Below, in pieces: positions 1-7,474 of a stretch of DNA of 14,716 nucleotides (the first letter of the stretch is position 1; each line of letters starts with the position of its first letter). The translations under genes and the position numbers were made by a program. Under the pieces are notes generated by a model, which was not told the origin of the DNA, did no database searches, and saw only the letters and a program-made list of their open reading frames with translations. This DNA comes from HRBIN29 sp034431815 (GTDB lineage Bacteria > Chloroflexota > Dehalococcoidia > Tepidiformales > Tepidiformaceae): the NCBI GenBank assembly GCA_034431815.1, contig DAOUCS010000156.1:1-14716 (forward strand), read 5' to 3'.

Positions 1-519
1 GGCTGGCCGGGGCGGTGCGGCGGCGGCACCGCGGGGTGCACCCGCGGGAGGGCGCGGCGCCGCCGGGCGCTCGCGCGCCGGCTTGTCGAGGCCGCAGTAG
101 GGACAGGCGACCCACGCGTATGCCAATGGCCGCCCGCAGCCGCGGCAGGGCTCCTTCAGCTGTGTCCGGCACGAGGGGCAGATGAGGAAGTCGTCCTGCA
201 CGCGCCGCTTGCACGTCGGGCACGCCTTGTGGGCGTCCAACTCCTGGAGGAGCGCCTCATCCTCGAGCGACCGCTCGTAGAGCTCGGTGAGCGTGTATCG
301 CGGCCGGAGGATGAGATAGATCCAATGCCCCGGGAGAAACAGGAGGAGCACCAGCAGGACCGAAAGCGTCTGGGCGATGGGGTCTCGCGTCCGCTGCCGG
401 ATGTCTCGGTATGTCCACACAACCAGCGCGAGCCACAACGCGCCGAGGTAGATGCCGATAACCGTCAGAACAAGCCGAAGGGTGGCCTCCCACGACCCGC
501 CTGGCCACTCGAGCAGCAT
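1..519 (-). CDS. Membrane-anchored double zinc-ribbon protein (3' end cut off by window)
   Basis: The reading frame runs from an ATG at 519 leftwards and is still open at base 1 (173 codons visible). Residues about 14-35 and 48-71 are hydrophobic and should form two membrane segments. After a short acidic helix come four CxxC knuckles: C100/C103, C114/C117, C125/C128 and C139/C142, the arrangement of a double zinc ribbon (DZR type). From about residue 145 the chain becomes an Ala/Pro/Arg-rich linker that leaves the window. Proteins with this layout are usually annotated only as zinc-ribbon domain proteins; binding of protein or nucleic acid on the cytoplasmic face is an inference. The gene is divergent from the helicase gene, with 116 bases between the starts. 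The ATG was chosen because it directly precedes the first membrane segment; no strong ribosome binding site is seen. Confidence 0.82.
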   Translation of the reverse strand, partial: MLLEWPGGSWEATLRLVLTVIGIYLGALWLALVVWTYRDIRQRTRDPIAQTLSVLLVLLLFLPGHWIYLILRPRYTLTELYERSLEDEALLQELDAHKACPTCKRRVQDDFLICPSCRTQLKEPCRGCGRPLAYAWVACPYCGLDKPARERPAAPRPPAGAPRGAAAAPPRPA

Positions 520-537
520 GTCTACCCTCGCGAGTTC

Positions 538-555
538 GGGCCGCCGGGGCGGCCC
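538..555. repeat. Perfect 8-bp-arm inverted repeat in divergent intergenic region
   Basis: GGGCCGCC and GGCGGCCC are separated by two G's, between the zinc-ribbon gene (start 519, minus) and the helicase gene (start 636, plus). It lies in the leader of the minus-strand gene, downstream of the candidate TATACT. It could be an operator or a leader hairpin. High GC makes chance palindromes fairly likely, so its role is not established. Confidence 0.4.
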
Positions 556-563
556 TCCCCGGC

Positions 564-569
564 AGTATA
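564..569 (-). promoter_or_regulatory. Candidate -10 element for the zinc-ribbon gene
   Basis: On the minus strand the bases read TATACT, five of six matches to the TATAAT consensus, 44 bases before the ATG at 519. No good -35 hexamer is seen at 16-18 bases. It is supported only by the -10 match and its position in a divergent intergenic region. Confidence 0.35.
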
Positions 570-622
570 CCGCTCGGGCGGCAGCGCCGCGAAAACTGCT
601 GAGCCGTGTGAGCAGTTGGTGG

Positions 623-628
623 TAGACT
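623..628 (+). promoter_or_regulatory. Candidate -10 element for the helicase gene, implying a leaderless start
   Basis: TAGACT ends 7 bases before the GTG start at 636, so transcription would begin at or next to the start codon. There is no Shine-Dalgarno sequence of note and no clear -35. The same GGTAGAC core appears before the CBS gene (11105) and, on the minus strand, just before the zinc-ribbon gene. Confidence 0.3.
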
Positions 629-635
629 CGGGAGC

Positions 636-2816
636 GTGACGTCGCTGCCCGCCGCCGACCTGCTCGCCGACCTGAACGACGCCCAGCGCGCCGCCGTGGC
701 CCATCCGGGTGGCCCGGCCCTCGTGCTCGCCGGTCCTGGGAGCGGCAAGACTCGGGTCATCGCGCACCGGGTGGGATTCGTCGTCCGGGAACTCGGCGCC
801 GCACCATGGCAGGTGCTCGCCGTCACCTTCACCAACAAGGCCGCTCGCGAAATGCGCCAGCGTGTCGCTGGGCTGCTCGGCGAGGAGGCCGAGGGCGCGC
901 ACATCGGCACCTTCCACTCCATGTGCGCCCGCTGGCTGCGCATCGACGGCGGGCGCATCGGCCTCGACCCGGACTTCACCATCTACGACGATGCCGACCA
1001 AGTCGCACTGGTGAAGTCCGTTCTCGCCGAACTCGGAATTGACCCCCGCCGCTTCTCGCCCCGCTCGCTCCTGGCGGTCATTTCGAAAGCCAAGAGCGAG
1101 ATGCTGGGACCGGAAGCGTTCGCCGAACGGGCCGGGAGCTACGCCGAGGAGGTCGCCGCCCGCGTCTACCGCGCCTACCAGCAGGCACTTCGGGCGGGTT
1201 CGGCCCTTGATTTCGACGACCTCCTACTCGAAGCGGTGCGACTCCTCCGAAGCGACGAGGCCATCCGTGCGAAGTACGCCCGCCGCTATGCGTACATCCT
1301 CGTCGACGAGTTCCAGGACACGAACCCCGCGCAGTACGCCCTCTGCCGGCTCCTCGCCGAAGGCCACCGGCAGCTCTTCGTCGTCGGCGACCCCGACCAG
1401 AGCATCTATGCCTGGCGATCGGCCGATCGTCGGAACGTAGAGTACTTCCAGCGGGACTTCCCCGAGTGCCGCATCTACCCCCTGGAGCAGAACTACCGTT
1501 CCACGGCGCCGATCCTCGCCGCCGCCGACGCGGTCATCGCCAAGAACCCCGGGCGGTTCCCCCGGCGGCTCTGGACGGAGCGGCAAGGGGGCGAGGCGGT
1601 CCTTCTCTACGAGGCGTACACCGACGAGGACGAAGCCGAATTCGTCGCGAACGAGATCGGCCGCCTCGTGCTCCAGGGGCGCCGCTACGGCGACGTCGCC
1701 GTCATGTACCGCATCAACGCCCAGTCCCGCGCCGTCGAGGAGGCTCTGGTACGCCACCGCATCCCCTACCGCATCGTCGGTGGCATCCGTTTCTACCAGC
1801 GCCGGGAGGTCAAAGACATCCTGGCCTACCTCCGCCTCATCCACAATCGGTATGACGAGGCGAGCCTCCTGCGCATCGTCAACGTGCCGCCCCGCGGCCT
1901 CGGGGTGCGCACCGTCGACCGGCTTCGCGCCTGGGCGCGCGAGCAGGGGCTCCCGGTTTGGGCCGCCTTCGAAGCAGCGGCGCGCGGAGATGCCCCGGGC
2001 GGCGTCGCAGGCCGGCAGGCGGCGGCGGTGCGGGAGTTCGTCGAGCTCATCGAGGGCCTCCGCGCTCGCCGTGAGGCACCCCTTGCCGAACTCCTCGACG
2101 CCGTCCTGGAGGCGACGGGGTACCTCCGATTCCTCCGGGAGGAGGACGAACAGGAGGCCATCGACCGAGCGGAAAACATCGACCAACTGCGCGCCGTCAT
2201 GGCGCAGTACGAAGACTTCGGCGGGACGGGGGAGCTCGCAGCCTTCCTGCAGGACGTCTCGCTAGTTGCCGATGTCGATGAGCTCGAGGAGGGCGTCCAG
2301 GCGGTGACCCTCATCACGCTCCACGCCGCCAAAGGGCTCGAATTCCCGGTCGTCTTCATCGTGGGCATGGAGGAAGGCCTGCTGCCGCACATCCGTGCCT
2401 TCGAAAGCCCCGAGGAGCTGGAAGAAGAGCGCCGCCTCGCCTACGTGGGCATCACCCGCGCGAAGGACCTCCTCTACCTCACGCGCGCCCAGCGCCGCGC
2501 GGGCTACGGGGGCTTCACGGCGAACCCCCCGTCACGGTTTCTCCGCGACCTTCCTCAGGGAGTCGTGCGTCCCTGGAGGGCCGGTGCCGACCGCAGGGCG
2601 GAGTCCGTCCTCTTCCAGCCTGCACCGACACCGCCGTCGGCGGCGGAGCCGCGCTGGCGCCCCGGCGACAGGGTCGTTCACGAGAAGTTCGGCGTGGGCA
2701 CCGTGGTGAGCACGCAGCCTCACCGCGGCGATATCGAGGTGGTCGTCGCTTTCGAGGGTGCGGGCGTACGCCGCCTGCTCCAGAGCTTTGCCCCGCTGCG
2801 GAGGGCCGAGGCGTGA
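636..2816 (+). CDS. pcrA: PcrA/UvrD-type superfamily 1 DNA helicase
   Basis: This is a 726-residue ATP-dependent 3'-5' DNA helicase of the UvrD/Rep/PcrA family, which acts in nucleotide excision repair, replication restart and clearing of proteins from DNA. All core motifs are visible: Q motif (LNDAQ, 13-17), Walker A GPGSGKT (33-39), motif Ia TFTNKAAREM (64-73), DEFQD (224-228), GDPDQSIYAWR (251-261), QNYRST (285-290), TLHAAKGLEF (561-570) and YVGITRA (603-609). The last 55 or so residues (WRPGDRVVHEKFGVGTV onward) match the Tudor-like C-terminal domain that in PcrA/UvrD contacts RNA polymerase. Length is normal for PcrA. The start is a GTG with no clear ribosome binding site, chosen because the Q motif follows a few residues later. 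It overlaps the next gene by GTGA, so the two are probably translationally coupled. Confidence 0.95.
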   Translation: MTSLPAADLLADLNDAQRAAVAHPGGPALVLAGPGSGKTRVIAHRVGFVVRELGAAPWQVLAVTFTNKAAREMRQRVAGLLGEEAEGAHIGTFHSMCARWLRIDGGRIGLDPDFTIYDDADQVALVKSVLAELGIDPRRFSPRSLLAVISKAKSEMLGPEAFAERAGSYAEEVAARVYRAYQQALRAGSALDFDDLLLEAVRLLRSDEAIRAKYARRYAYILVDEFQDTNPAQYALCRLLAEGHRQLFVVGDPDQSIYAWRSADRRNVEYFQRDFPECRIYPLEQNYRSTAPILAAADAVIAKNPGRFPRRLWTERQGGEAVLLYEAYTDEDEAEFVANEIGRLVLQGRRYGDVAVMYRINAQSRAVEEALVRHRIPYRIVGGIRFYQRREVKDILAYLRLIHNRYDEASLLRIVNVPPRGLGVRTVDRLRAWAREQGLPVWAAFEAAARGDAPGGVAGRQAAAVREFVELIEGLRARREAPLAELLDAVLEATGYLRFLREEDEQEAIDRAENIDQLRAVMAQYEDFGGTGELAAFLQDVSLVADVDELEEGVQAVTLITLHAAKGLEFPVVFIVGMEEGLLPHIRAFESPEELEEERRLAYVGITRAKDLLYLTRAQRRAGYGGFTANPPSRFLRDLPQGVVRPWRAGADRRAESVLFQPAPTPPSAAEPRWRPGDRVVHEKFGVGTVVSTQPHRGDIEVVVAFEGAGVRRLLQSFAPLRRAEA

Positions 2817-3769
2817 CCCCGTTCCTCTTCGACCCAACGAAGTGGTCGGATTGGCGAGGACTGTTCGCGAACGAGGAGGGGCAGCTCACCGAGGCGGCCG
2901 AGCGGCTCCTCACCATCTTCGGCATCGTTGCCGGACTCACCGTCCTCGACTTGGTCGTCCGCTGGCTCATCCGGAGGGCGAAGGGGCGCGTGGCCGCGCG
3001 GATGGTCGCTGCCCGCCCCGCCGATGCGGTCGCTATCCGGGGGCGCCTCGATACCATCGCCGCCACCGTCAACTGGGCTATCTCCATCTTCCTCGCTTTC
3101 CTCGGTGCCGGTCTCGTGCTGGGTGCCCTCGGACTAGACGTAACGACGCTCGTCGCCGGCGTCGGGGTCGTGGGCATCGCCCTCGGGCTCGGCGCGCAAA
3201 TGCTCGTTCGGGACGTTATCAACGGGCTGTTCATCCTGCTCGAGAACCAGTACCAGGTCGGCGATGTAGTTCAGGTCGCCGGGGTTTCGGGGCAAGTGAT
3301 CGAGATCAACCCGCGGCGGACCGTGCTCCGGGACCTCGACGGCAACGTCCATAGCGTGCCCAACAGCGCCATCACCGTGGCGACGAACATGACCCCAGGC
3401 ACGAGCCGCATCAACCTGAACATCAGCGTTGCGTACGAGGAGGACGTCGACCGGGCCATCCGGATCATCAACGAAGAGTGCGCTCGCCTGGCTGAAGAGC
3501 GGCGGTCCGACATCATCGAAGCGCCGCGCGTGCTGCGAGTCGACGACCTGGGCGAAAGCGGAGTGGTCATCAAAGTCCTCGGGGATGTGCGGAGCTTCAC
3601 CCAGTGGGAGCTCGCCGGCGAACTGCGGCGGCGCATCAAGAAACGGTTCGACGCCGAGGGCATCGAAATCCCCTATCCTCATCGGATGGTCATCCGTAAG
3701 TACGCCGGGGGTCGGCCCGACGAGCGTCCGCCGTCCGAGGCCCCGCGAGAGCCGGACGCTGAGCCGTGA
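2813..3769 (+). CDS. MscS-family small-conductance mechanosensitive channel
   Basis: This 318-residue integral membrane protein belongs to the MscS (YggB) family, which opens under membrane tension and releases solutes during hypo-osmotic shock. Hydrophobic stretches at about 31-53 and 84-108 are TM1/TM2-like. The Gly/Ala-rich pore helix (TM3) lies at about 112-145 and leads into the signature ENQYQVGD (144-151). The beta domain follows (GVSGQVIEINPRRTVLRDLDGNVHSVPNS split across 157-184), then the alpha/beta C-terminal domain to the EIPYPHR segment (285-291). The final 20 or so residues are a charged Pro/Glu tail. The GTG start overlaps the helicase stop (GTGA), and its own stop overlaps the next start in the same way. 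Pairing with a helicase has no known functional meaning and probably reflects gene packing. Confidence 0.93.
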   Translation: MTPFLFDPTKWSDWRGLFANEEGQLTEAAERLLTIFGIVAGLTVLDLVVRWLIRRAKGRVAARMVAARPADAVAIRGRLDTIAATVNWAISIFLAFLGAGLVLGALGLDVTTLVAGVGVVGIALGLGAQMLVRDVINGLFILLENQYQVGDVVQVAGVSGQVIEINPRRTVLRDLDGNVHSVPNSAITVATNMTPGTSRINLNISVAYEEDVDRAIRIINEECARLAEERRSDIIEAPRVLRVDDLGESGVVIKVLGDVRSFTQWELAGELRRRIKKRFDAEGIEIPYPHRMVIRKYAGGRPDERPPSEAPREPDAEP

Positions 3770-4209
3770 GCGCCGAACTCCGCGCCGCCGCCGATCGCCT
3801 CCTGTACGATGCCGCTCACGTGCTGCGGCTAGCTGAACTAGTTGGGGTCAGCGGTGAAGCTGCGCCCAACGTACGGCTGGCGGCCGAGGCTCTGAACAGG
3901 ATCGCCCCGAACGGTCCCTTGCCCCAAGAGCCCGTCGAGGCCTTCCGCGCCGCCAGGAAGCGCGCTTGGGAGAGGCTCGGCGAGCTGGCGCGCGCCGGGG
4001 GGCCTCTTCCCAACGGGCTTGACTCCGCCCTCGCGGCACTAGCCGAAGCCGGGCTGGCTTTGGCGGCCAAACACCCGGACCTCGCCCGCGACGCGCTCGC
4101 GCTCGATTGGCTTCGGACGCTTCCCCTCCCGGAGCGGCTCGAGCCGGAGCGCCAGCGGCTCCTGCGGGCAGCCCGCCGGCGGACGCGCCGCCTGCGCGCA
4201 TTGCGCTAA
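3766..4209 (+). CDS. Unrecognised helical, basic-tailed protein (147 aa)
   Basis: I do not recognise a family. The protein is rich in Ala, Leu, Arg and Glu, with no signal peptide, membrane segment, cysteine or metal motif, and should be almost entirely alpha-helical. The last 20 residues are strongly basic (RRRTRRLRALR at the end), which could bind nucleic acid or acidic lipid, but this composition is also common in high-GC genomes. The gene starts with GTG inside the GTGA overlap with the channel gene, so it is probably translated from the same message. The tight overlap and the clean length support it as a real gene. Function is unknown. Confidence 0.7.
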   Translation: MSAELRAAADRLLYDAAHVLRLAELVGVSGEAAPNVRLAAEALNRIAPNGPLPQEPVEAFRAARKRAWERLGELARAGGPLPNGLDSALAALAEAGLALAAKHPDLARDALALDWLRTLPLPERLEPERQRLLRAARRRTRRLRALR

Positions 4210-4235
4210 CCTCCTGGTTGGTAGGGCACCGAACC

Positions 4236-4259
4236 ATGCGAATCGCACCCCCCGCGTGA
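4236..4259 (+). other. Seven-codon mini-ORF ending on the start codon of the next gene
   Basis: ATG at 4236 opens MRIAPPA and stops at TGA, which overlaps the GTG start at 4256 (GTGA). A reading frame this short can arise by chance. It could act as a coupling cistron for the following gene, which has no obvious ribosome binding site of its own. Confidence 0.2.
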
Positions 4260-5080
4260 CCGCCCAGCCCACCCCCGCTCCGCGGCCGCCCGCGGGCGCG
4301 CTGGAAGCGGATGCCTTCCGCCAGACGGCCTTCCTTCTCGGCCAAGAGGTCGAGGCGGTGCTCGCCCTCCTCGCCTTGGAGGGCGCCTGCGCTGAGGCGT
4401 CATCGGCGGCGAGGTACCGCAAGCCGGCGGCCGCGCTGGCTCTCGCCCTCTGGTCCCAAAGTTGGCTCTGCCGCCTCGATGCCCTCCACGCCATCCAGTG
4501 GGGGCGGTACGCGGCCGCACCGGTGCTCGTCCGTGCTGCCGCCGATGCCCAAGCCGCGATGGAGGCCGTCCTGGCGTCGGGCGACGACGCGGCCGCCGAT
4601 TGGGCTGCCCGGGGCATCGCCTTGCAACCGGCGGCGCACGCGCTCGAGATCCGCCTCGAGCCGGCGCGCTCGGGCGAAACGCTAGCCCGCAACGAGGAGT
4701 TGGGCGAGGTCTACCGGCAGGCCACCGTCTTCGCGGTGCCCTCGTTCGCTGCAGCCCTGCTGCTCGAAGGGGGTGACACCAACGCTGAGCGAGTCGCCGT
4801 CGCCTTCGGAGAGCGCGCCTTCCATCTCGGGCTTGCCGAGCTGCAGCTCGGGTGGCTCCTCCGCCTCTCGCTGTGCCAGATTGCCGCCGCCGAAAGCGCC
4901 GGGCGCTTTGCACCCTTCGATCCCGACCGGCGCGCCGCGGCGGAATCGGCTGCCCGCGCTGCGCTCGCCCGAGACGACCGCTGCCGGATGGAGCGGACGC
5001 TCTACGGTGGCACTGAACGGTGGCTGGTGCGGAACTGGCGCCGGCAGCCCGGCACAGCGGCAAAGCGGTTCTTGCTCTAG
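4256..5080 (+). CDS. Unrecognised helix-rich protein (274 aa)
   Basis: I cannot assign a family. After a Pro/Ala-rich N-terminus (1-16) the sequence is predicted to be a bundle of amphipathic and hydrophobic helices (about 19-50, 55-80, 85-108, 111-135, 143-170, 176-215, 224-241). There is no signal peptide or clear membrane segment, although 155-171 and 190-212 are quite hydrophobic. Conserved-looking polar residues include the RYRK cluster at 53-56, W67, W70 and the C-terminal RWLVRNWRR region (255-263). The GTG start at 4256 is the first available in the frame and overlaps a short upstream stop. It follows the previous gene after 46 bases and is probably in the same transcription unit. Function is unknown. 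Confidence 0.68.
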   Translation: MTAQPTPAPRPPAGALEADAFRQTAFLLGQEVEAVLALLALEGACAEASSAARYRKPAAALALALWSQSWLCRLDALHAIQWGRYAAAPVLVRAAADAQAAMEAVLASGDDAAADWAARGIALQPAAHALEIRLEPARSGETLARNEELGEVYRQATVFAVPSFAAALLLEGGDTNAERVAVAFGERAFHLGLAELQLGWLLRLSLCQIAAAESAGRFAPFDPDRRAAAESAARAALARDDRCRMERTLYGGTERWLVRNWRRQPGTAAKRFLL

Positions 5081-5105
5081 GGGCGACCGTTCGACCCCCG
5101 CCGTG

Positions 5106-5111
5106 TACCAT
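5106..5111 (+). promoter_or_regulatory. Candidate -10 element for the small lipoprotein gene
   Basis: TACCAT (four of six matches to TATAAT) ends 6 bases before the ATG at 5118. A weak GCGACC lies 17 bases upstream (5083-5088). If used, the transcript would be leaderless. Evidence is thin. Confidence 0.2.
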
Positions 5112-5117
5112 GCCGCC

Positions 5118-5564
5118 ATGCGGCGCTGGTTCCTCGGAGTTCTCGGCGCGGCCATCCTCGGTTCCGCAGCCTGCGGCGGGGGCCCCTCGTCCACGCCCCT
5201 CCCGACCGCGGCGGGAACGCCGTACACCGACGAGCAGTACCTCGCCGTCATCTGCCGGGACCTCGACCATCTGACCGACGTTCTCGTGACGGCCACGAAC
5301 GCGGACGATGTTCGCGAGGCGTTGCAGCGGTTCATCGATGACTTGCGGAGCGTCGTGCCCCCTGCCGACCTGGCAGCCTTCCATGCCGCCTTCATCGCGT
5401 ATCTGGAGGAGGCGCTCGCCCAACCGCTCGACGTCATCACGCGCAAGCCCCCGCTTCCCGAGGAGGACGTGCGCCGCCGCCTCGCGGCCAAGGAGCCCAC
5501 GGTTCCGGAGTGCCGGCGGCCGACCTTCTTCAGCGTCGAGCCGGCGGCGACTCCGACGCCGTGA
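5118..5564 (+). CDS. Small putative lipoprotein of unknown function
   Basis: The 148-residue product starts with a typical secretion signal: MRRW, a hydrophobic run, then Ala-Ala-Cys at 17-19, followed by a Gly/Ser/Pro/Thr-rich linker. C19 is the likely lipidated residue, although the lipobox lacks the usual Leu at -3. The mature part (about 35-148) is helical and acidic and has two further cysteines (C46 and C132) that could form a disulfide outside the cell. It ends in a Pro/Thr tail. I do not recognise a family. The frame is open far upstream, but the ATG at 5118 is chosen because it places the signal sequence at the N-terminus. It lies 37 bases after the previous gene and 77 bases before ilvE. 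Confidence 0.75.
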   Translation: MRRWFLGVLGAAILGSAACGGGPSSTPLPTAAGTPYTDEQYLAVICRDLDHLTDVLVTATNADDVREALQRFIDDLRSVVPPADLAAFHAAFIAYLEEALAQPLDVITRKPPLPEEDVRRRLAAKEPTVPECRRPTFFSVEPAATPTP

Positions 5565-5610
5565 GGCTTCACCGGGCTTCAGCTGCGACCCCCGGGTATA
5601 ATCGCCTCAC
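5561..5610. repeat. 7-bp inverted repeat flanking the ilvE -10 element
   Basis: GTGAGGC (5561-5567, overlapping the lipoprotein stop codon) is the exact reverse complement of GCCTCAC (5604-5610). The arms are 36 bases apart with TATAAT between them. They could be half-sites of an operator, or chance in GC-rich DNA. Confidence 0.25.
5597..5602 (+). promoter_or_regulatory. Consensus -10 element for ilvE
   Basis: TATAAT is a perfect match to the bacterial housekeeping -10 hexamer, in otherwise very GC-rich DNA, 39 bases before the ilvE ATG. No good -35 is present at 16-18 bases, so an activator or a weak -35 may be involved. A start near 5609 would give a leader of about 33 bases carrying the strong ribosome binding site. 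Confidence 0.55.
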
Positions 5611-5624
5611 GCCTGCCACAGCCG

Positions 5625-5634
5625 AAGGAGGGAG
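5625..5634 (+). promoter_or_regulatory. Strong ribosome binding site that fixes the ilvE start
   Basis: AAGGAGGGAG lies 7 bases before the ATG at 5642. The open frame extends back to 5510, but this site and the upstream TATAAT show that the ATG is the true start. Confidence 0.75.
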
Positions 5635-5641
5635 TCCTGCG

Positions 5642-6577
5642 ATGCCCACGCCCTACGCCTACTTCCGCGGGGAAATCGTGCCGTTGAGCGAGGCGAAGAT
5701 CGGCATCATGACGCACGCCTTCAACTACGGCACGGCCGTGTTCGAGGGCATCCGCGGGAATTGGAATGCCGACGACCACACCATCTACCTCTTCCGGATG
5801 CGGGAGCACTTCGAGCGCCTCGCCCGTAGCTGCAAAATCCTGATGCTCGACCTTCACGAGTCCATCGACCGGCTCTGCGAAATCGCTGTCGAAATCGTCG
5901 AGCGCAGCGGCTACGAAGAGGACGTCTACCTGCGGCCGATGGTTTACAAGAGCAGCGAGGCGGTGGGCGTGCGGCTCCACGACCTCGAATCCCAGACGCT
6001 CATGTTCATCACGCCGTTCGGCCCTTACCTGGACATCGAAAAGGGCGCCCGCTGCCACACGAGCACGTGGCGTCGAGTCGACGATACCGGCATCCCCCCG
6101 CGGGCGAAGGTGACCGGAATCTACGTGAACAGCGCGCTCGCCAAGACGGAGGCCCAGCTCAACGGCTTCGACGAGGCCATCATGCTCAACGCCGACGGGC
6201 ACGTCTCCGAGGGCAGCGGCGAAAACATCTTCATCGTGCGCGACGGGATGCTCCACACGCCCACGCCGGCTGACAACATCCTGGAGGGCATCACCGCCCA
6301 AACGGTGGTGCAGCTCGCGAAGGAAGAGCTCGGCATCCCCACCATCCAGCGCGTCATCGACCGCACCGAGCTCTACATCGCCGACGAGATCTTCATGACG
6401 GGGACTGCCGCCCACGTCACGCCGGTCATCGAGGTGGACCGCCGGCCGGTGGGCGATGGGAAGCCCGGCCCAATCACCCGGAAGCTGATGGCCCTCTACT
6501 TCGACGTCATCCGGGGGAAACACCCCAGGTACAAGCACTGGTGCACGCCGGCACGCGTGCGCGTGGCGCAGGGATGA
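5642..6577 (+). CDS. ilvE: Branched-chain amino acid aminotransferase (class IV, PLP-dependent)
   Basis: This 311-residue cytoplasmic enzyme transfers the amino group between glutamate and the 2-oxoacids of leucine, isoleucine and valine, the last step of their synthesis. Fold-type IV features are clear: the N-terminal HAFNYGTAVFEGIRG (25-39), YLRPMVYKS (96-104), the PLP lysine K156 in RAKVTGIYVNS, the SEGSGENIF motif (189-197), and FMTGTAAHVTPV (251-262), which holds the phosphate and substrate-binding turn. Length matches the IlvE group (about 300-310). D-amino acid aminotransferase and 4-amino-4-deoxychorismate lyase share this fold, but the EGIRG, GYEEDVYLRP and GTAAHVTPV segments fit IlvE best. 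The next gene starts inside its stop codon (ATGA), suggesting a two-gene transcript. Confidence 0.94.
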   Translation: MPTPYAYFRGEIVPLSEAKIGIMTHAFNYGTAVFEGIRGNWNADDHTIYLFRMREHFERLARSCKILMLDLHESIDRLCEIAVEIVERSGYEEDVYLRPMVYKSSEAVGVRLHDLESQTLMFITPFGPYLDIEKGARCHTSTWRRVDDTGIPPRAKVTGIYVNSALAKTEAQLNGFDEAIMLNADGHVSEGSGENIFIVRDGMLHTPTPADNILEGITAQTVVQLAKEELGIPTIQRVIDRTELYIADEIFMTGTAAHVTPVIEVDRRPVGDGKPGPITRKLMALYFDVIRGKHPRYKHWCTPARVRVAQG

Positions 6578-7470
6578 TAGTCCGGCCGCCCCGGGCGCTC
6601 GGGGTCATCGTCGGCGGCTTCCTCACCGCGTGGGCGGCGCTCGTTGCCTTCCTCGCCCTCGGCGTCGCATGGGGGTCGCCCGCCGAATGGAAAACGTTCC
6701 TTGCCTGGTCGGCAGCAGGTGCCGCCTTCGGTCTGGGCGCACTCTTCCTCTCCTGGACCCTCTCGCTCGCGTCCCTTGCCTATGAGCTCGCCGACGATGC
6801 GTTGACGATTCGCTGGGGCCTCCGGCGCGTCGTCGTGCCCTTGGATTCCGTACAGCGGCTCATTCCCGGACGCACGCTCGAGGCCCCGAGCATCGAAGGG
6901 CTGAACTGGTGGGGCTGCCACGTGGGCCACGCCGAGGTGCCGCGGGTCGGCTACGTCCTCTTCTTCTCGACCCACTCGTCGCCGGACGAGCTCCTTTACG
7001 TGATTACCGATGGCGAATGTTACGGTCTCACCGTCGCGGACCAGGCGGCGTTCGCCGAAGCGGTCGAATCGCGGCGGGCGTTGGCACCCGTGGGCGAAGT
7101 GAGCCACCGCGCTGTCGCCGCAGGGATGGCGGCGATGCCGTTCTGGCGCGACCGTTCCGCCCTGGTCTGGGCGGGCGTGCTGCTTATGGCCGCTGCGGGC
7201 GTCGCCGGCTACGTGTTCGCGCGATACCCCTCGTTGCCGGACGTTGTCCGGCTTGGCTTTCCCGATTCCGGTGGTCTCGTGCGGGTGGGACCGAAAGAGG
7301 AGCTGCTGCGCATCGCCTATCTCGCCGCAGGGGTGGGCGTCGCGAACGCGGTCCTCGGAGCGCTCGTTCATGCCCGAGAGCGCGCCTCTGGCCTCTGGCT
7401 TCTCGCTGGCGGAGCGATGCTGCAGGGGGTTCTCGCGGCGGCCGCCGTCGTCGCTATCGAGCGCGTATGA
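6574..7470 (+). CDS. Membrane protein with bacterial PH-like domain and DUF1648-like region
   Basis: The 298-residue protein has two N-terminal membrane segments (about 9-33 and 43-66). A soluble stretch of about 70-170 follows that resembles the bacterial PH domain: YELADDALTIRWGLRRVVVPLDSV is a typical first hairpin pair (split here at 70-93). Then come a third segment (about 197-215), a short loop with the LPDVVRLGFPDSGGLVR pattern seen in DUF1648-type proteins, and two more segments (about 246-266 and 271-294). Such proteins are poorly characterised; roles in membrane or envelope stress have been proposed for PH-domain membrane proteins. The ATG at 6574 overlaps the ilvE stop (ATGA); an in-frame GTG further upstream lies inside ilvE and was rejected. 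It ends 4 bases from a convergent gene. Confidence 0.8.
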   Translation: MIVRPPRALGVIVGGFLTAWAALVAFLALGVAWGSPAEWKTFLAWSAAGAAFGLGALFLSWTLSLASLAYELADDALTIRWGLRRVVVPLDSVQRLIPGRTLEAPSIEGLNWWGCHVGHAEVPRVGYVLFFSTHSSPDELLYVITDGECYGLTVADQAAFAEAVESRRALAPVGEVSHRAVAAGMAAMPFWRDRSALVWAGVLLMAAAGVAGYVFARYPSLPDVVRLGFPDSGGLVRVGPKEELLRIAYLAAGVGVANAVLGALVHARERASGLWLLAGGAMLQGVLAAAAVVAIERV

Positions 7471-7474
7471 AGCG

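Noticed and set aside
257..1001. Long open frames on the minus strand over the helicase start and the divergent gap
   Set aside because: They run antisense to a helicase with all motifs intact and show no domain; GC-rich third positions keep antisense frames open.
1224..2186. A 320-codon minus-strand frame inside the helicase gene
   Set aside because: It lies fully within the helicase core between conserved motifs and is a shadow frame.
4216..4235. Imperfect hairpin (GGTTGGT ... ACCGAACC) as a terminator after the 147-aa gene
   Set aside because: The stem has a bulge and no run of T's follows; the next gene starts within 25 bases.
4773..5117. Upstream extension of the small lipoprotein inside the 274-aa gene
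   Set aside because: It would bury the signal peptide in the middle of the protein.
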